Shown piece by piece: positions 1 through 7,300 of a DNA stretch of 34,828 nucleotides. Source of the DNA: Patescibacteria group bacterium (lineage in GTDB: Bacteria; Patescibacteriota; JACPGU01); NCBI GenBank assembly GCA_028718745.1, contig JAQULF010000010.1, forward strand, positions 1-34,828, read 5' to 3'. The position numbers and the translations under genes are program-made. How positions within the stretch are numbered: the stretch's first letter is position 1; each line of letters begins with the position of its first letter. The notes below the pieces were generated by a model. It was given only the letters and a program-made list of their open reading frames with translations. It had not been told where the DNA came from and searched no databases.

Positions 1-60
1 AAAAGTTTGGAAAATTGGAACTTAGATATTGTTTAGGATTTAGAACTTAGGATTTAGGGT
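1..60. repeat. Low-complexity word-repeat tract at window edge
   Basis: This short AT-rich stretch repeats words such as GATTTAG, AACTTAG and TTAGG. It resembles in style, though not in exact sequence, the word-built intergenic repeats before rpoC, rpsL and rpsG. It lies directly downstream of the minus-strand gene at 61-483 and is cut by the window edge, so its full form cannot be judged. Confidence 0.35.
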
Positions 61-483
61 TTACTGTATTTTATATACTCTATCTTCTTGTCTGACTTTC
101 TTGCCAACTTTGATCCCAACTTGTTTCTTGCCTTTTGCCACCATGACCTGTTTGCCATATTCCTGCATTGATTTTAATTCTTCCGCAAAATCGGTAGTGT
201 GGCCGGAATAATAAAGCGTTTGGCCAACCTTGATTTCTTTGCCTTTGACTACTTCAATCACGCCTACCTTAATCTTTCCGTAAAAATGAATGATCTTGCC
301 AACCGGTTTCTCTTTATTCAAATCAATCATCTTCCCGCCAATCTTTTTGATGTTTGGTACAGCAGCAGATTTTCTGGAAACCTTTTTAGTAGTCTTTTTG
401 ACCGCTTTTTTCGCCGGCTTCTTCTTAGCCGGAGATTTTTTTAGAACTTTTTTCTTCTTAACTGGAGATTTTTTTGTTGCCAT
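61..483 (-). CDS. Translation elongation factor-like barrel protein with lysine-rich N-terminal tail
   Basis: The 140-residue product has two parts. Residues 1 to about 45 are a Lys/Ala/Pro/Thr tail with KKPAKKAVKK-type repeats, like histone H1 or other basic nucleic-acid-binding tails. Residues about 53-140 (VGKIIHFYGKIKVGVIEV, then GHTTDF, then the KVGKKVR region) match what I recall of a small EF-Tu domain-2-like beta-barrel family usually annotated 'translation elongation factor-like protein', normally about 85 residues with no GTPase domain. The start is supported by a GGGAGGTC Shine-Dalgarno 5 bases upstream. A strong hairpin lies just before that site. I infer binding to RNA, the ribosome or nucleoid through the tail. 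The exact role is unknown; the family call is fairly confident, the histone-like reading is only compositional. Confidence 0.8.
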   Translation of the reverse strand: MATKKSPVKKKKVLKKSPAKKKPAKKAVKKTTKKVSRKSAAVPNIKKIGGKMIDLNKEKPVGKIIHFYGKIKVGVIEVVKGKEIKVGQTLYYSGHTTDFAEELKSMQEYGKQVMVAKGKKQVGIKVGKKVRQEDRVYKIQ

Positions 484-499
484 AAGACCTCCCTCTTTT

Positions 500-533
500 T
501 ACCCCATCAAATAGGATTTCATTTGACTGGGGT
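500..533 (-). promoter_or_regulatory. 5' leader hairpin next to the ribosome binding site
   Basis: On the minus strand TACCCCA-(G)-TCAAAT pairs with ATTTGA-TGGGGTA around an 8-base loop, a 13-bp stem with one bulged base. It ends a few bases upstream of the GGGAGG ribosome binding site at about 486-492. There is no U-tract after it, so it is not a terminator; it could stabilise the mRNA or control initiation. Confidence 0.45.
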
Positions 534-580
534 ATATTTTGATATTTAAAGATGGTTATTTTTTGTTTTGGCCTAGTTTT

Positions 581-608
581 ATTTTAAACCAATGGTGGTA
601 CTTTGCAA
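581..608 (-). promoter_or_regulatory. Candidate promoter for the 61-483 gene
   Basis: On the minus strand TTGCAA (603-608) is followed after 16 bases by TAAAAT (581-586). Predicted transcription would begin near 574, giving a leader of about 90 bases that contains the hairpin at 500-533. The call rests on motif match only. Confidence 0.4.
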
Positions 609-614
609 GGGGGA

Positions 615-642
615 TTGTGAGGAGGAGGTTTTGTGGTAGAAT
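615..642 (+). promoter_or_regulatory. Candidate promoter for the endonuclease gene
   Basis: TTGTGA (615-620), a 16-base spacer and TAGAAT (637-642) precede the ORF at 683 by about 40 bases. No GTTC-N7-GTTC operator is present here, in contrast to the partner methyltransferase promoter. Confidence 0.4.
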
Positions 643-682
643 GTAACAGAGTGCTCAAATATAACTATAAAAACAAACAAAA

Positions 683-1600
683 ATGTATAAGTACCAACAT
701 CCGAAACCAATCATCATAAAGCTTAACGATGAGCTTGGCTTCAAGTTGAGACAAAAAGCATCAGAATATATTATAGCAAATCAGAACAGAACGGGGGCAG
801 AAAGAGGAAGCTCCGAAGAACAAGGATTTGGTGCTCTAGCCGAGATCGTTATACGTAATAAGTTAGGAATGCCGGAAATAAATCCCGAAGATCATCCGTT
901 GGGCTATGATTTGTTATTACCATCAGGTGTGAAAGTAGATGTGAAATGTCGTGGCGGGGCATTACCTTTTAAGGAAGAGTATGAGAGTAACGATGGTATT
1001 GCAAGAGAAGCAAAACATAATTTTTTCGCACGTCAACTTTATGATGAAAGGCTAGATGCTGATATATATGTAATGACTCATCTAGAAACTCCTAGTAAAA
1101 GAGAGCTTCCGGGAACTACCAGACAAAGAAAGTGGGTACTTTATATTTGTGGCTGGGTTTCAAAAGAAAGAGTCGCGCGTGAAGGTGTATATTTGCCACG
1201 TGGCTCACTAACTGAACAGGGGAGAACTTGGTTTACCTATCGTGGTCAAGAGATAGAATTTTATAATCGTAATCTCAACGGTCTAGAGAAGGTCGAAAGT
1301 CTTTTGGATATAGAACAATCTGATGTTGAAAAAGATAAAGTGCATAAGGGAGATTTAAATCTAACATCGGTTGATGCGATAAGAATCGCATATGATCTTA
1401 TTGGGCGCGGTGTGCTTTCAGAAAAGCATCTCAAATTTATACAAAAAGAGACCCAACTGGAGAAAATTGTAAAGCCAGTTTTACATTCTAACCAATACTT
1501 TCATTTATTAGAGTGGTTAAAAGAAAAGGGAGTTCTAGATGACAACGAGATAGAAAAAGCACATAAGGTTTTGCAGAAAGAACCATTTAGCGGGATTTAA
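683..1600 (+). CDS. Putative type II restriction endonuclease (PD-(D/E)xK fold)
   Basis: The product has 305 residues and I do not recognise a named enzyme. A plausible PD-(D/E)xK nuclease core is visible: Glu54 in a helix (ALAEIVIRNKLG), Asp76 in GYDLLLP, then the strand VKVDVKCRGG with Asp86-Val-Lys88. This E...D...DxK spacing is usual for restriction enzymes. The C-terminal third (about residues 215-305) is basic and helical and could bind DNA. The gene converges with, and its last 14 bases overlap, the LexA-methyltransferase gene, the context expected for a restriction-modification pair. The start has no Shine-Dalgarno, like most core genes here. Alternatives are another PD-(D/E)xK nuclease such as a repair or mobile-element enzyme. 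The target sequence is unknown. Confidence 0.62.
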   Translation: MYKYQHPKPIIIKLNDELGFKLRQKASEYIIANQNRTGAERGSSEEQGFGALAEIVIRNKLGMPEINPEDHPLGYDLLLPSGVKVDVKCRGGALPFKEEYESNDGIAREAKHNFFARQLYDERLDADIYVMTHLETPSKRELPGTTRQRKWVLYICGWVSKERVAREGVYLPRGSLTEQGRTWFTYRGQEIEFYNRNLNGLEKVESLLDIEQSDVEKDKVHKGDLNLTSVDAIRIAYDLIGRGVLSEKHLKFIQKETQLEKIVKPVLHSNQYFHLLEWLKEKGVLDDNEIEKAHKVLQKEPFSGI

Positions 1601-3062
1601 AGAGTTTACTGCTATCAACCCTACACTGTTTCTCCGCCTCTTTAATGCGTTTTTTACAGATTTCTATGTAGTCTATATGATGTTTTCGATGAAGATATAC
1701 TTCTTGGTTTTTCTCAATCCCAATAAACTTTCTGCCCTCCAAAACTGCGGATACAAGAAAGCTCCCACTTCCACAAGTATTATCTAATACAATTTCACCT
1801 TTTTTTGTGAAGGTTCGGATTAAATATCTTCCCAATTCGACTGGTTTTTGTGTTGGATGAAAAACCTTTCCTTCGCTCTCTGCAGTTTTGAAGTAGACTA
1901 CATCTGTCGGATATCTTGCGCCATCACTTTTTACTTCGACAGTTTTGAAATCACCGTAGCTACCAGTTAATTGATTTTTTCTAAAACCTTTATTGTATGG
2001 TTCACCATAAGTCATTTGTGGATTATAAATTGGTTGGTTTCTATAGAAAATGCATATGTCCTCATGCTTGCGCAGAGGCTGTTTTTTTGCATTTAAGAAA
2101 TTAGTTGGCTTGGATTTTACCCAAGTTATCTTATATTTAAACCATTTTGGATTAGATAACATGAGATTTGCTGTAAAAAGTCCCTGGCTTGTTAGCACAA
2201 TAACCCCGGCATCTTTAATAATTCTTTCATAATGTTCCCAAAGTTGGTTCAATGGAATAATGCTATCCCAATGATTTTGCGTAATCCCATACGGCAAGTC
2301 ACACAAAATCATATCTATTGATTTTGAGGGAATCTTTTTCATTGCCTCCAAACAGTCTTCCTCAATAACTTTATCTATAAATCTCTTAATATCCCTCTCT
2401 TTAGTAGCGTCTCCATTTTGAGAGCCAACTGTTAAAATATTCTTTTGGGAAGATGAAATATTTTTAATAATATCTACAACAATGCCCTGCACCCTAATTT
2501 CATGCTCATTATTTTTTATAATTATTGGCTCCATTTTTTTGTTCGCAGGTTGAAGCCGAATTTGATTTTCTTCTTTATATAACGTTTTTAGGGTTGCTTC
2601 ATAATTATCGATTAGCGCAACGATTTTATCTCCATTATTGGCTGTTTCTTGTTGTTTCACTAAGACGATATCGCCATCATTGATATTTTCATCAATCATG
2701 CTTTGTCCGACAACTTTTAATGCGAAATAGTTGTTGTTTTGAGATATTTTTGACATTGGTACCGCAATGCTTTCATCGTGATCCACAATAGCCTCTATCG
2801 GTTGCCCAGCAGCGATATTACCAAGCAAGGGGATTTGTATCATTTCGCCTTGCTCAACTATTTCAATACCGCGAGAAACTAAATCTTGTTTCTTTATAAA
2901 ACCCTTATCGACCAACGCTTCTATGTGCTGGTGAACAGTGGAGTTCGCAGAGAGCTTAAACTTCTTTTTTACCTCACCAATGGTAGGGGAAAACCCTTTT
3001 TTTTCTATATATTTTTTCAGATAATCCAGGAGATCTTTTTGTTTTTTTGTTAGTGTAGGCAT
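1587..3062 (-). CDS. LexA repressor fused to beta-class DNA amino-methyltransferase
   Basis: The product has 491 residues counted from MPTLTKKQKD. Residues 1-72 are a LexA winged-helix domain (SPTIGEVKKKF, then STVHQHIEALVDKGF). Residues 75-200 are the LexA latent-protease domain, apparently intact: cleavage pair Ala85-Gly86 in GNIAAGQPIEA, catalytic Ser121 in VVGQSMID and Lys159 in EATLKTL. After a linker (about 201-225) comes a methyltransferase with motif IV DLPY (255-258), HPTQKPVEL (402-410) and the SAM-binding motif DNTCGSGSF (427-435). That order is the beta class, making N6-methyladenine or N4-methylcytosine. An in-frame ATG at 3146 would add 28 residues but lies upstream of the promoter, so 3062 is preferred. 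The gene converges on a putative endonuclease. Self-repression through the operator at 3111-3125, relieved by RecA-stimulated cleavage, is my inference. Confidence 0.88.
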   Translation of the reverse strand: MPTLTKKQKDLLDYLKKYIEKKGFSPTIGEVKKKFKLSANSTVHQHIEALVDKGFIKKQDLVSRGIEIVEQGEMIQIPLLGNIAAGQPIEAIVDHDESIAVPMSKISQNNNYFALKVVGQSMIDENINDGDIVLVKQQETANNGDKIVALIDNYEATLKTLYKEENQIRLQPANKKMEPIIIKNNEHEIRVQGIVVDIIKNISSSQKNILTVGSQNGDATKERDIKRFIDKVIEEDCLEAMKKIPSKSIDMILCDLPYGITQNHWDSIIPLNQLWEHYERIIKDAGVIVLTSQGLFTANLMLSNPKWFKYKITWVKSKPTNFLNAKKQPLRKHEDICIFYRNQPIYNPQMTYGEPYNKGFRKNQLTGSYGDFKTVEVKSDGARYPTDVVYFKTAESEGKVFHPTQKPVELGRYLIRTFTKKGEIVLDNTCGSGSFLVSAVLEGRKFIGIEKNQEVYLHRKHHIDYIEICKKRIKEAEKQCRVDSSKLFKSR

Positions 3063-3072
3063 ATTTTTTGTA

Positions 3073-3101
3073 TTGTCTTTGCTGGGTTTTATTGTTATAT
3101 T
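3073..3101 (+). promoter_or_regulatory. Candidate divergent promoter for the 3182 gene pair
   Basis: TTGTCT (3073-3078), 17 bases, TATATT (3096-3101) on the plus strand. The predicted start near 3108 puts the LexA operator at about +3 to +17, a roadblock or occlusion position. Supported by motif and spacing only. Confidence 0.45.
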
Positions 3102-3102
3102 T

Positions 3103-3131
3103 AATATACCGAACAAAAGCCGAACATACAA
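3103..3131 (-). promoter_or_regulatory. Sigma-70-type promoter of the lexA-methyltransferase gene
   Basis: On the minus strand TTGTAT (3126-3131), a spacer of exactly 17 bases and TATATT (3103-3108) are seen. Transcription would start near 3096, about 34 bases before the ATG at 3062. This promoter position excludes the longer ORF start at 3146. Confidence 0.65.
3111..3125. promoter_or_regulatory. LexA operator, direct repeat GTTC-N7-GTTC
   Basis: On the plus strand GAAC (3111-3114), seven bases, then GAAC (3122-3125); each half site extends to CCGAACA, 11 bases apart, one helical turn. A direct repeat GTTC-N7-GTTC is the published LexA box of Alphaproteobacteria. Here it lies in the spacer between the -35 and -10 boxes of the lexA-methyltransferase promoter and just downstream of the predicted start of the divergent transcript, so one bound repressor could block both. 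Binding is inferred from position and motif. Confidence 0.65.
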
Positions 3132-3181
3132 TAGTGACTTATCCACAATATTAAAAATTAATAAAATTAAAGGAGGTCAAA

Positions 3182-3364
3182 ATGGCAATCAATAAACCAG
3201 TAGGTGATAACAAAAGAATAGGAATGGTTAAAGAACGATCTCAAGTTCTTAACCCAAAGATTCAAAGGTTTGTTAAACGAAACAAAGAAACGGGACGCTT
3301 CATGGATGTGAAGAGCGATAGTAAAAAATTCAAAGGTGTTAGAAAAGAGGGGAAAAATGACTAG
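3182..3364 (+). CDS. Small basic protein of unknown function, divergent from lexA-methyltransferase
   Basis: A 60-residue hydrophilic, basic protein beginning MAINKPVGDNKRIG and carrying ETGRFMD and KKFKGVRKE segments. It resembles short uncharacterised bacterial proteins I vaguely recall with the same PVGDN...SQV...TGRFMD...FKGVRK layout, but I know no function. A near-perfect AAAGGAGGT Shine-Dalgarno precedes the ATG, and the gene overlaps the next one by 8 bases, so the two are probably translationally coupled. It shares its upstream region, including the LexA operator, with the LexA-methyltransferase gene, so it may be under SOS control. No membrane segment or cysteine is seen. Confidence 0.75.
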   Translation: MAINKPVGDNKRIGMVKERSQVLNPKIQRFVKRNKETGRFMDVKSDSKKFKGVRKEGKND

Positions 3365-4157
3365 AATAGAGCAAACGCAAGACGAGCTTCAAAAACAACT
3401 CAACGAACAATTAGAATTATTGAGTAAATTAGCTGATTTATATGATAATGGTATGGATGTAGCTGCAAAATCAATGGCTACCACCATTCGTGTTTTACTA
3501 CATGATAAGGGTAGTTCCAAGTCATTACTTGGTCAGTTGGGGTTGAAATCGAAAGAATTTTTTGATACCTCATTTGACTATAATACAAATGAAATTGGAG
3601 AAAGTTGTATCAGAACTGATGGATTTGCGGGTTTAATTGGCATTCCATTTGGTGCGGGAATTAATAAATATCTACCATATCTAGATGAAACAAAGCCAGG
3701 AGAAACTAAATTTGTATCTTTTGAAGATTTTTGGGGCAAAGAGATATTCTTAGATAAAGAGAAGAATTCATTTAGTCGCAAGGATATAGTATTATATGTT
3801 GCCGAGCAAGATGGGGGAGCGCATGTTGATCCGGGATTAGATGAAAAGTACAATAAACTTTCTAGAGGAAATTCGTTGGGATGGCATACAAGTAGTGATG
3901 GCAAGAACTGGGAATCGATGAAAGGAGCAGAGCTTGTAGCTATTCGCCAAATTGGTCATGAAATATTGCGCACATTTTTACCTAATTATCCTCATAAAAA
4001 ACCATTTCAAGGAAACGGCTTTATGATAGCTGGTGCAGGTATGATTATAAAAACGAGTTCGTCGAGTGACTTTAAGGAAACCAAAAATAAAGTTGGGCGT
4101 AATCAGCAATGCCCTTGTGGCAGTGATAAAAAATATAAGAAATGTTGTGGATTCTAA
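3357..4157 (+). CDS. Uncharacterised protein with C-terminal SEC-C zinc motif
   Basis: 266 residues from MTRIEQTQDEL; this ATG overlaps the upstream stop region by 8 bases and has GAGGGG just before it, better than the in-frame ATG at 3336. The N-terminus is helical (about residues 5-60, including IRVLLHDKGSSKSLL). The middle is mixed alpha/beta with no motif I recognise. The last 20 residues hold CPCGSDKKYKKCC, the CxCx8CC zinc-binding SEC-C motif of SecA, also found at the end of many unrelated bacterial proteins. The coupled small gene and the neighbouring restriction-modification genes suggest a role in the same defence block, but no catalytic site can be pointed to. Confidence 0.75.
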   Translation: MTRIEQTQDELQKQLNEQLELLSKLADLYDNGMDVAAKSMATTIRVLLHDKGSSKSLLGQLGLKSKEFFDTSFDYNTNEIGESCIRTDGFAGLIGIPFGAGINKYLPYLDETKPGETKFVSFEDFWGKEIFLDKEKNSFSRKDIVLYVAEQDGGAHVDPGLDEKYNKLSRGNSLGWHTSSDGKNWESMKGAELVAIRQIGHEILRTFLPNYPHKKPFQGNGFMIAGAGMIIKTSSSSDFKETKNKVGRNQQCPCGSDKKYKKCCGF

Positions 4158-4182
4158 TTAACCATAAAGAATTTGCCACTAG

Positions 4183-4218
4183 TTATGCGGAGCGCAAAGC
4201 TCCGACGACGAAGTCGGG
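4183..4218 (+). repeat. Small paired hairpins before the terminator
   Basis: GGAGC-GCAAA-GCTCC and then CGAC-GACGAA-GTCG form two short adjacent stem-loops between the SEC-C gene and its terminator. They resemble short palindromic intergenic elements; no function is assigned. Confidence 0.3.
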
Positions 4219-4232
4219 GTAAGGAAAAACTT

Positions 4233-4270
4233 GAACCCGCCAAAAGAACCCGCTTTTGGCGGGTTCTTTA
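4233..4270 (+). terminator. Rho-independent terminator after the SEC-C gene
   Basis: A perfect 14-bp stem, GAACCCGCCAAAAG (4233-4246) with CTTTTGGCGGGTTC (4253-4266), closes a 6-base loop and is followed by TTTATCTT. It separates the defence-like block from the rpoB promoter. Confidence 0.85.
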
Positions 4271-4286
4271 TCTTAAAAAATCCCCA

Positions 4287-4314
4287 TTGACACCATTTCC
4301 CAATATGCTATATT
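4287..4314 (+). promoter_or_regulatory. Strong promoter of the rpoB operon
   Basis: Consensus TTGACA (4287-4292), a 16-base spacer and an extended -10, TGC followed by TATATT (4309-4314). Transcription should begin near 4321, leaving a leader of about 78 bases. No ribosomal L10/L12 gene precedes rpoB here, so this is the operon's own promoter. Confidence 0.75.
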
Positions 4315-4398
4315 TAGAGTGTGCACAAATTGCGTAATCTAAATTAAGGTAAAACCTAACTTACCCCATTTATTTTTTTCTACGAGGGGATCTTTTTT

Positions 4399-7300
4399 AT
4401 GAGCTCAAAAACCATCTTAAAAAGAAAATATTTCCATCCCCTAAATGAGGCTATTACGCCTCCTAATTTGATTGAAATTCAGGTTGATTCTTACAAGTGG
4501 TTTTTGGAAGAAGGTTTAAAAGAAATTTTTGGAGAATTAAATCCGGTTGAAGATTTTATTGGAAAAAATCTGGAGCTCAATTTCATCGATTATAAAATTG
4601 AAGAACCAAAATACGACGAGGCGACAGTCAGACAAAGAAACCTCACTTATAAGGCGCCTGTGCGCTGCAAAATTCAACTGGTCAACAAAAATACCGGCGA
4701 AATAAAAGAACAAAATGTGTTCCTTGGTGATTTTCCTTTAATGACAACCCAAGGAACTTTTGTTATTAATGGGATAGAAAGAGTAGTTTCAACGCAGATC
4801 GTCAGAGCCCCTGGCGTTCTTTTTACCTCTGATAATAGTTCCGGTATAGATCTTTTTGGTGCCAAAATTATTCCGGAACGGGGAGCCTGGCTGGAATTTG
4901 AAACCTCTTCCAAAGGCATTATTTATGTGAAGATTGATCGCAAAAGAAAAATTCCTTTTACGACATTACTTCGCGCTTTTGGATACGGCAAGAATGACGA
5001 AATTTATAAACTTTTTGAAGAAGTAAATACGGATCCGGAAAGAAATTTCATTAAAGCTACTCTAGACAAAGATCCGGCTAATTCTGTCGATACAGGTATC
5101 TTGGAAATTTATAAGAGAATGAGGCCGGGGGATTTAGTAACCGTAGAAAATGCCCGAACGCTGGTAGAAAACACCTTTTTTAATTTTCGTCGATACGATC
5201 TTTCAAAAATCGGCCGTTATAAAATAAATAAAAGATTGGGACTTGATACTCCCAATAATATAGAGCATCGAGTTTTACAAAGAGAAGATGTGATTGCGAT
5301 ATTAAAGGAGATTATTTCTTTAAATAATGACCCTAGCGCTATCGCTGATGATATTGATAATTTGAAAAACAGAAGAGTTCGAGCGGTAGGGGAATTGGTT
5401 CAGAAAAAACTTCGCGTCGGATTTTTACGAGTAGAAAGAAATATCAAAGACCGAATGAGCGTAGCTGACATCGACACTGTTACTCCAGCTCAATTGATTA
5501 ATGTGAGACCGATTACAGCGGCTATGCAGCAATTTTTTGCCAGCTCCCAGCTTTCTCAATTCATGGATCAGGTTAATCCATTATCCGAACTGGAACATAA
5601 AAGAAAATTATCAGCTACCGGTCCGGGAGGATTAACCCGAGAAAGAGCTGGATTCGAAGTTCGCGATGTTCACTCCTCGCACTACGGCCGACTTTGTCCG
5701 ATCGAATCTCCCGAAGGTCCGAATATCGGTCTGATTTCCTATTTTGCGACTTTTGCCCGATTAAATGAATACAATTTTATCGAAGCTCCTTATGTTTGGG
5801 TGCAGAGAAAAGCGGCTAATGACGGCAAGGACGCGGTTGGGCTGTATGCTCGAGGAGATTTAGTGGATGAAAAAGGCAAGATTGTTGTAAAAGACGGAGA
5901 AAAAATAACCAAAGAAGCGGCCGATAAATTATCCAAAAACAAAGGTTTGGGAAAAATCTTAGTTAAACCTAGAGCAACAGGGGAAGTGGTTTACCTGGAT
6001 GCTGAAGATGAGGAAGGCTCTATTATCGCTCAAGCTAATGCAAAATTGGATAACAATGGATATTTTACGGAAAAGAAAATTGCGGTTAGAAATCATTATG
6101 AACCCGATCTGGTTGGTCCGGAAAGCATTGATTATATGGATGTTTCTCCTCGCCAGGTGGTATCTGTAGCGGCTTCCTTGATTCCTTTTATAGAACATGA
6201 TGAAGTAAAGCGCGCGCTGATGGGATCGAACATGTTGCGGCAAGCCGTTCCATTGGTAAAACCGGAATCTCCAATAGTTGGTACCGGTATGGAAGAGATC
6301 GTAGCCAAAAATTCAGGCGAATTGATAATTGCAACTAAACCCGGGGTGGTTAAACAAGCTTCCGGCGCCGAAATAATTATTCAAAATAGCGATGGCACTA
6401 CCAATTCTTATCAATTAAGAAAGTTTATCCGTTCTACTAAGGCTACCTGTATTAATCAGAGAGTTCTAACTAATGTGGGTGATAAAGTTGAAAAAGGAGA
6501 CCTTTTGGCGGATAGTTTTGCTACCGATAATGGCGAAATCGCTCTGGGTCAAAACATACTCGTCGCTTTCATGCCATGGGGAGGATACAACTTTGAGGAT
6601 GCTATTATTATTTCCGAGAAACTGGTTCACAATGACCGATACAGTTCCATTCATATAGAAGATTATCCGATTGAAGTGCGCGACACCAAATTGGGACCCG
6701 AAATCATTACTCGCGACATTCCAAATATTGGCGAAGAAGCTTTAAAAAATCTTGATGAAGAGGGCGTGATTCGAGTTGGGGCCGAAATAAAAGCGGGAGA
6801 TATTTTAATTGGTAAAATCGCTCCAAAAGGCGAAACCGAATTGACTCCGGAAGAAAGATTGTTGCGCGCAATCTTCGGAGAAAAAGCTCGCGATGTAAAA
6901 GATGTGTCTCTTCGACTTCCTCATGGCGAATACGGAAAAGTAGTGGCAGTAAAAGAATACAAACGCGATCTGGGCGATGAATTGCCAACCGGAGTGATTA
7001 AAAAAATAGAAGTTAGCGTAGCTCAATTTAGAAAGATATCGGTTGGAGATAAAATGGCCGGAAGGCATGGCAATAAAGGTATTGTCAGCAAAATTGTGGC
7101 GGTAGAAGATATGCCGATGTTAGCTGATGGTACGCCGGTTGATATGATTCTAAATCCGCTTGGTATTATTTCTCGTATGAATCTGGGACAGCTTCTAGAA
7201 ACTCATTTGGGTTATGCCGCAAAAATTTTAGGATACAAAGTAGCTACCCCGGTCTTTTCCGGGGCTTCGATCGAAGATATTGTAGGGGAGCTGAAGAAAG

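Noticed and set aside
3063-3146. 28-residue N-terminal extension of the LexA-methyltransferase
   Set aside because: It would start upstream of the only good promoter, runs through the LexA operator, and LexA proteins normally begin at the residues starting MPTLTKKQK.
3441-3520. HEPN-type R-x4-6-H ribonuclease motif in the SEC-C protein
   Set aside because: The only candidate (RVLLH) has three residues between Arg and His, which does not fit the motif.
4233-4249. Second GAAC direct repeat as another LexA box
   Set aside because: The spacing is nine bases rather than seven and it is part of a terminator stem.
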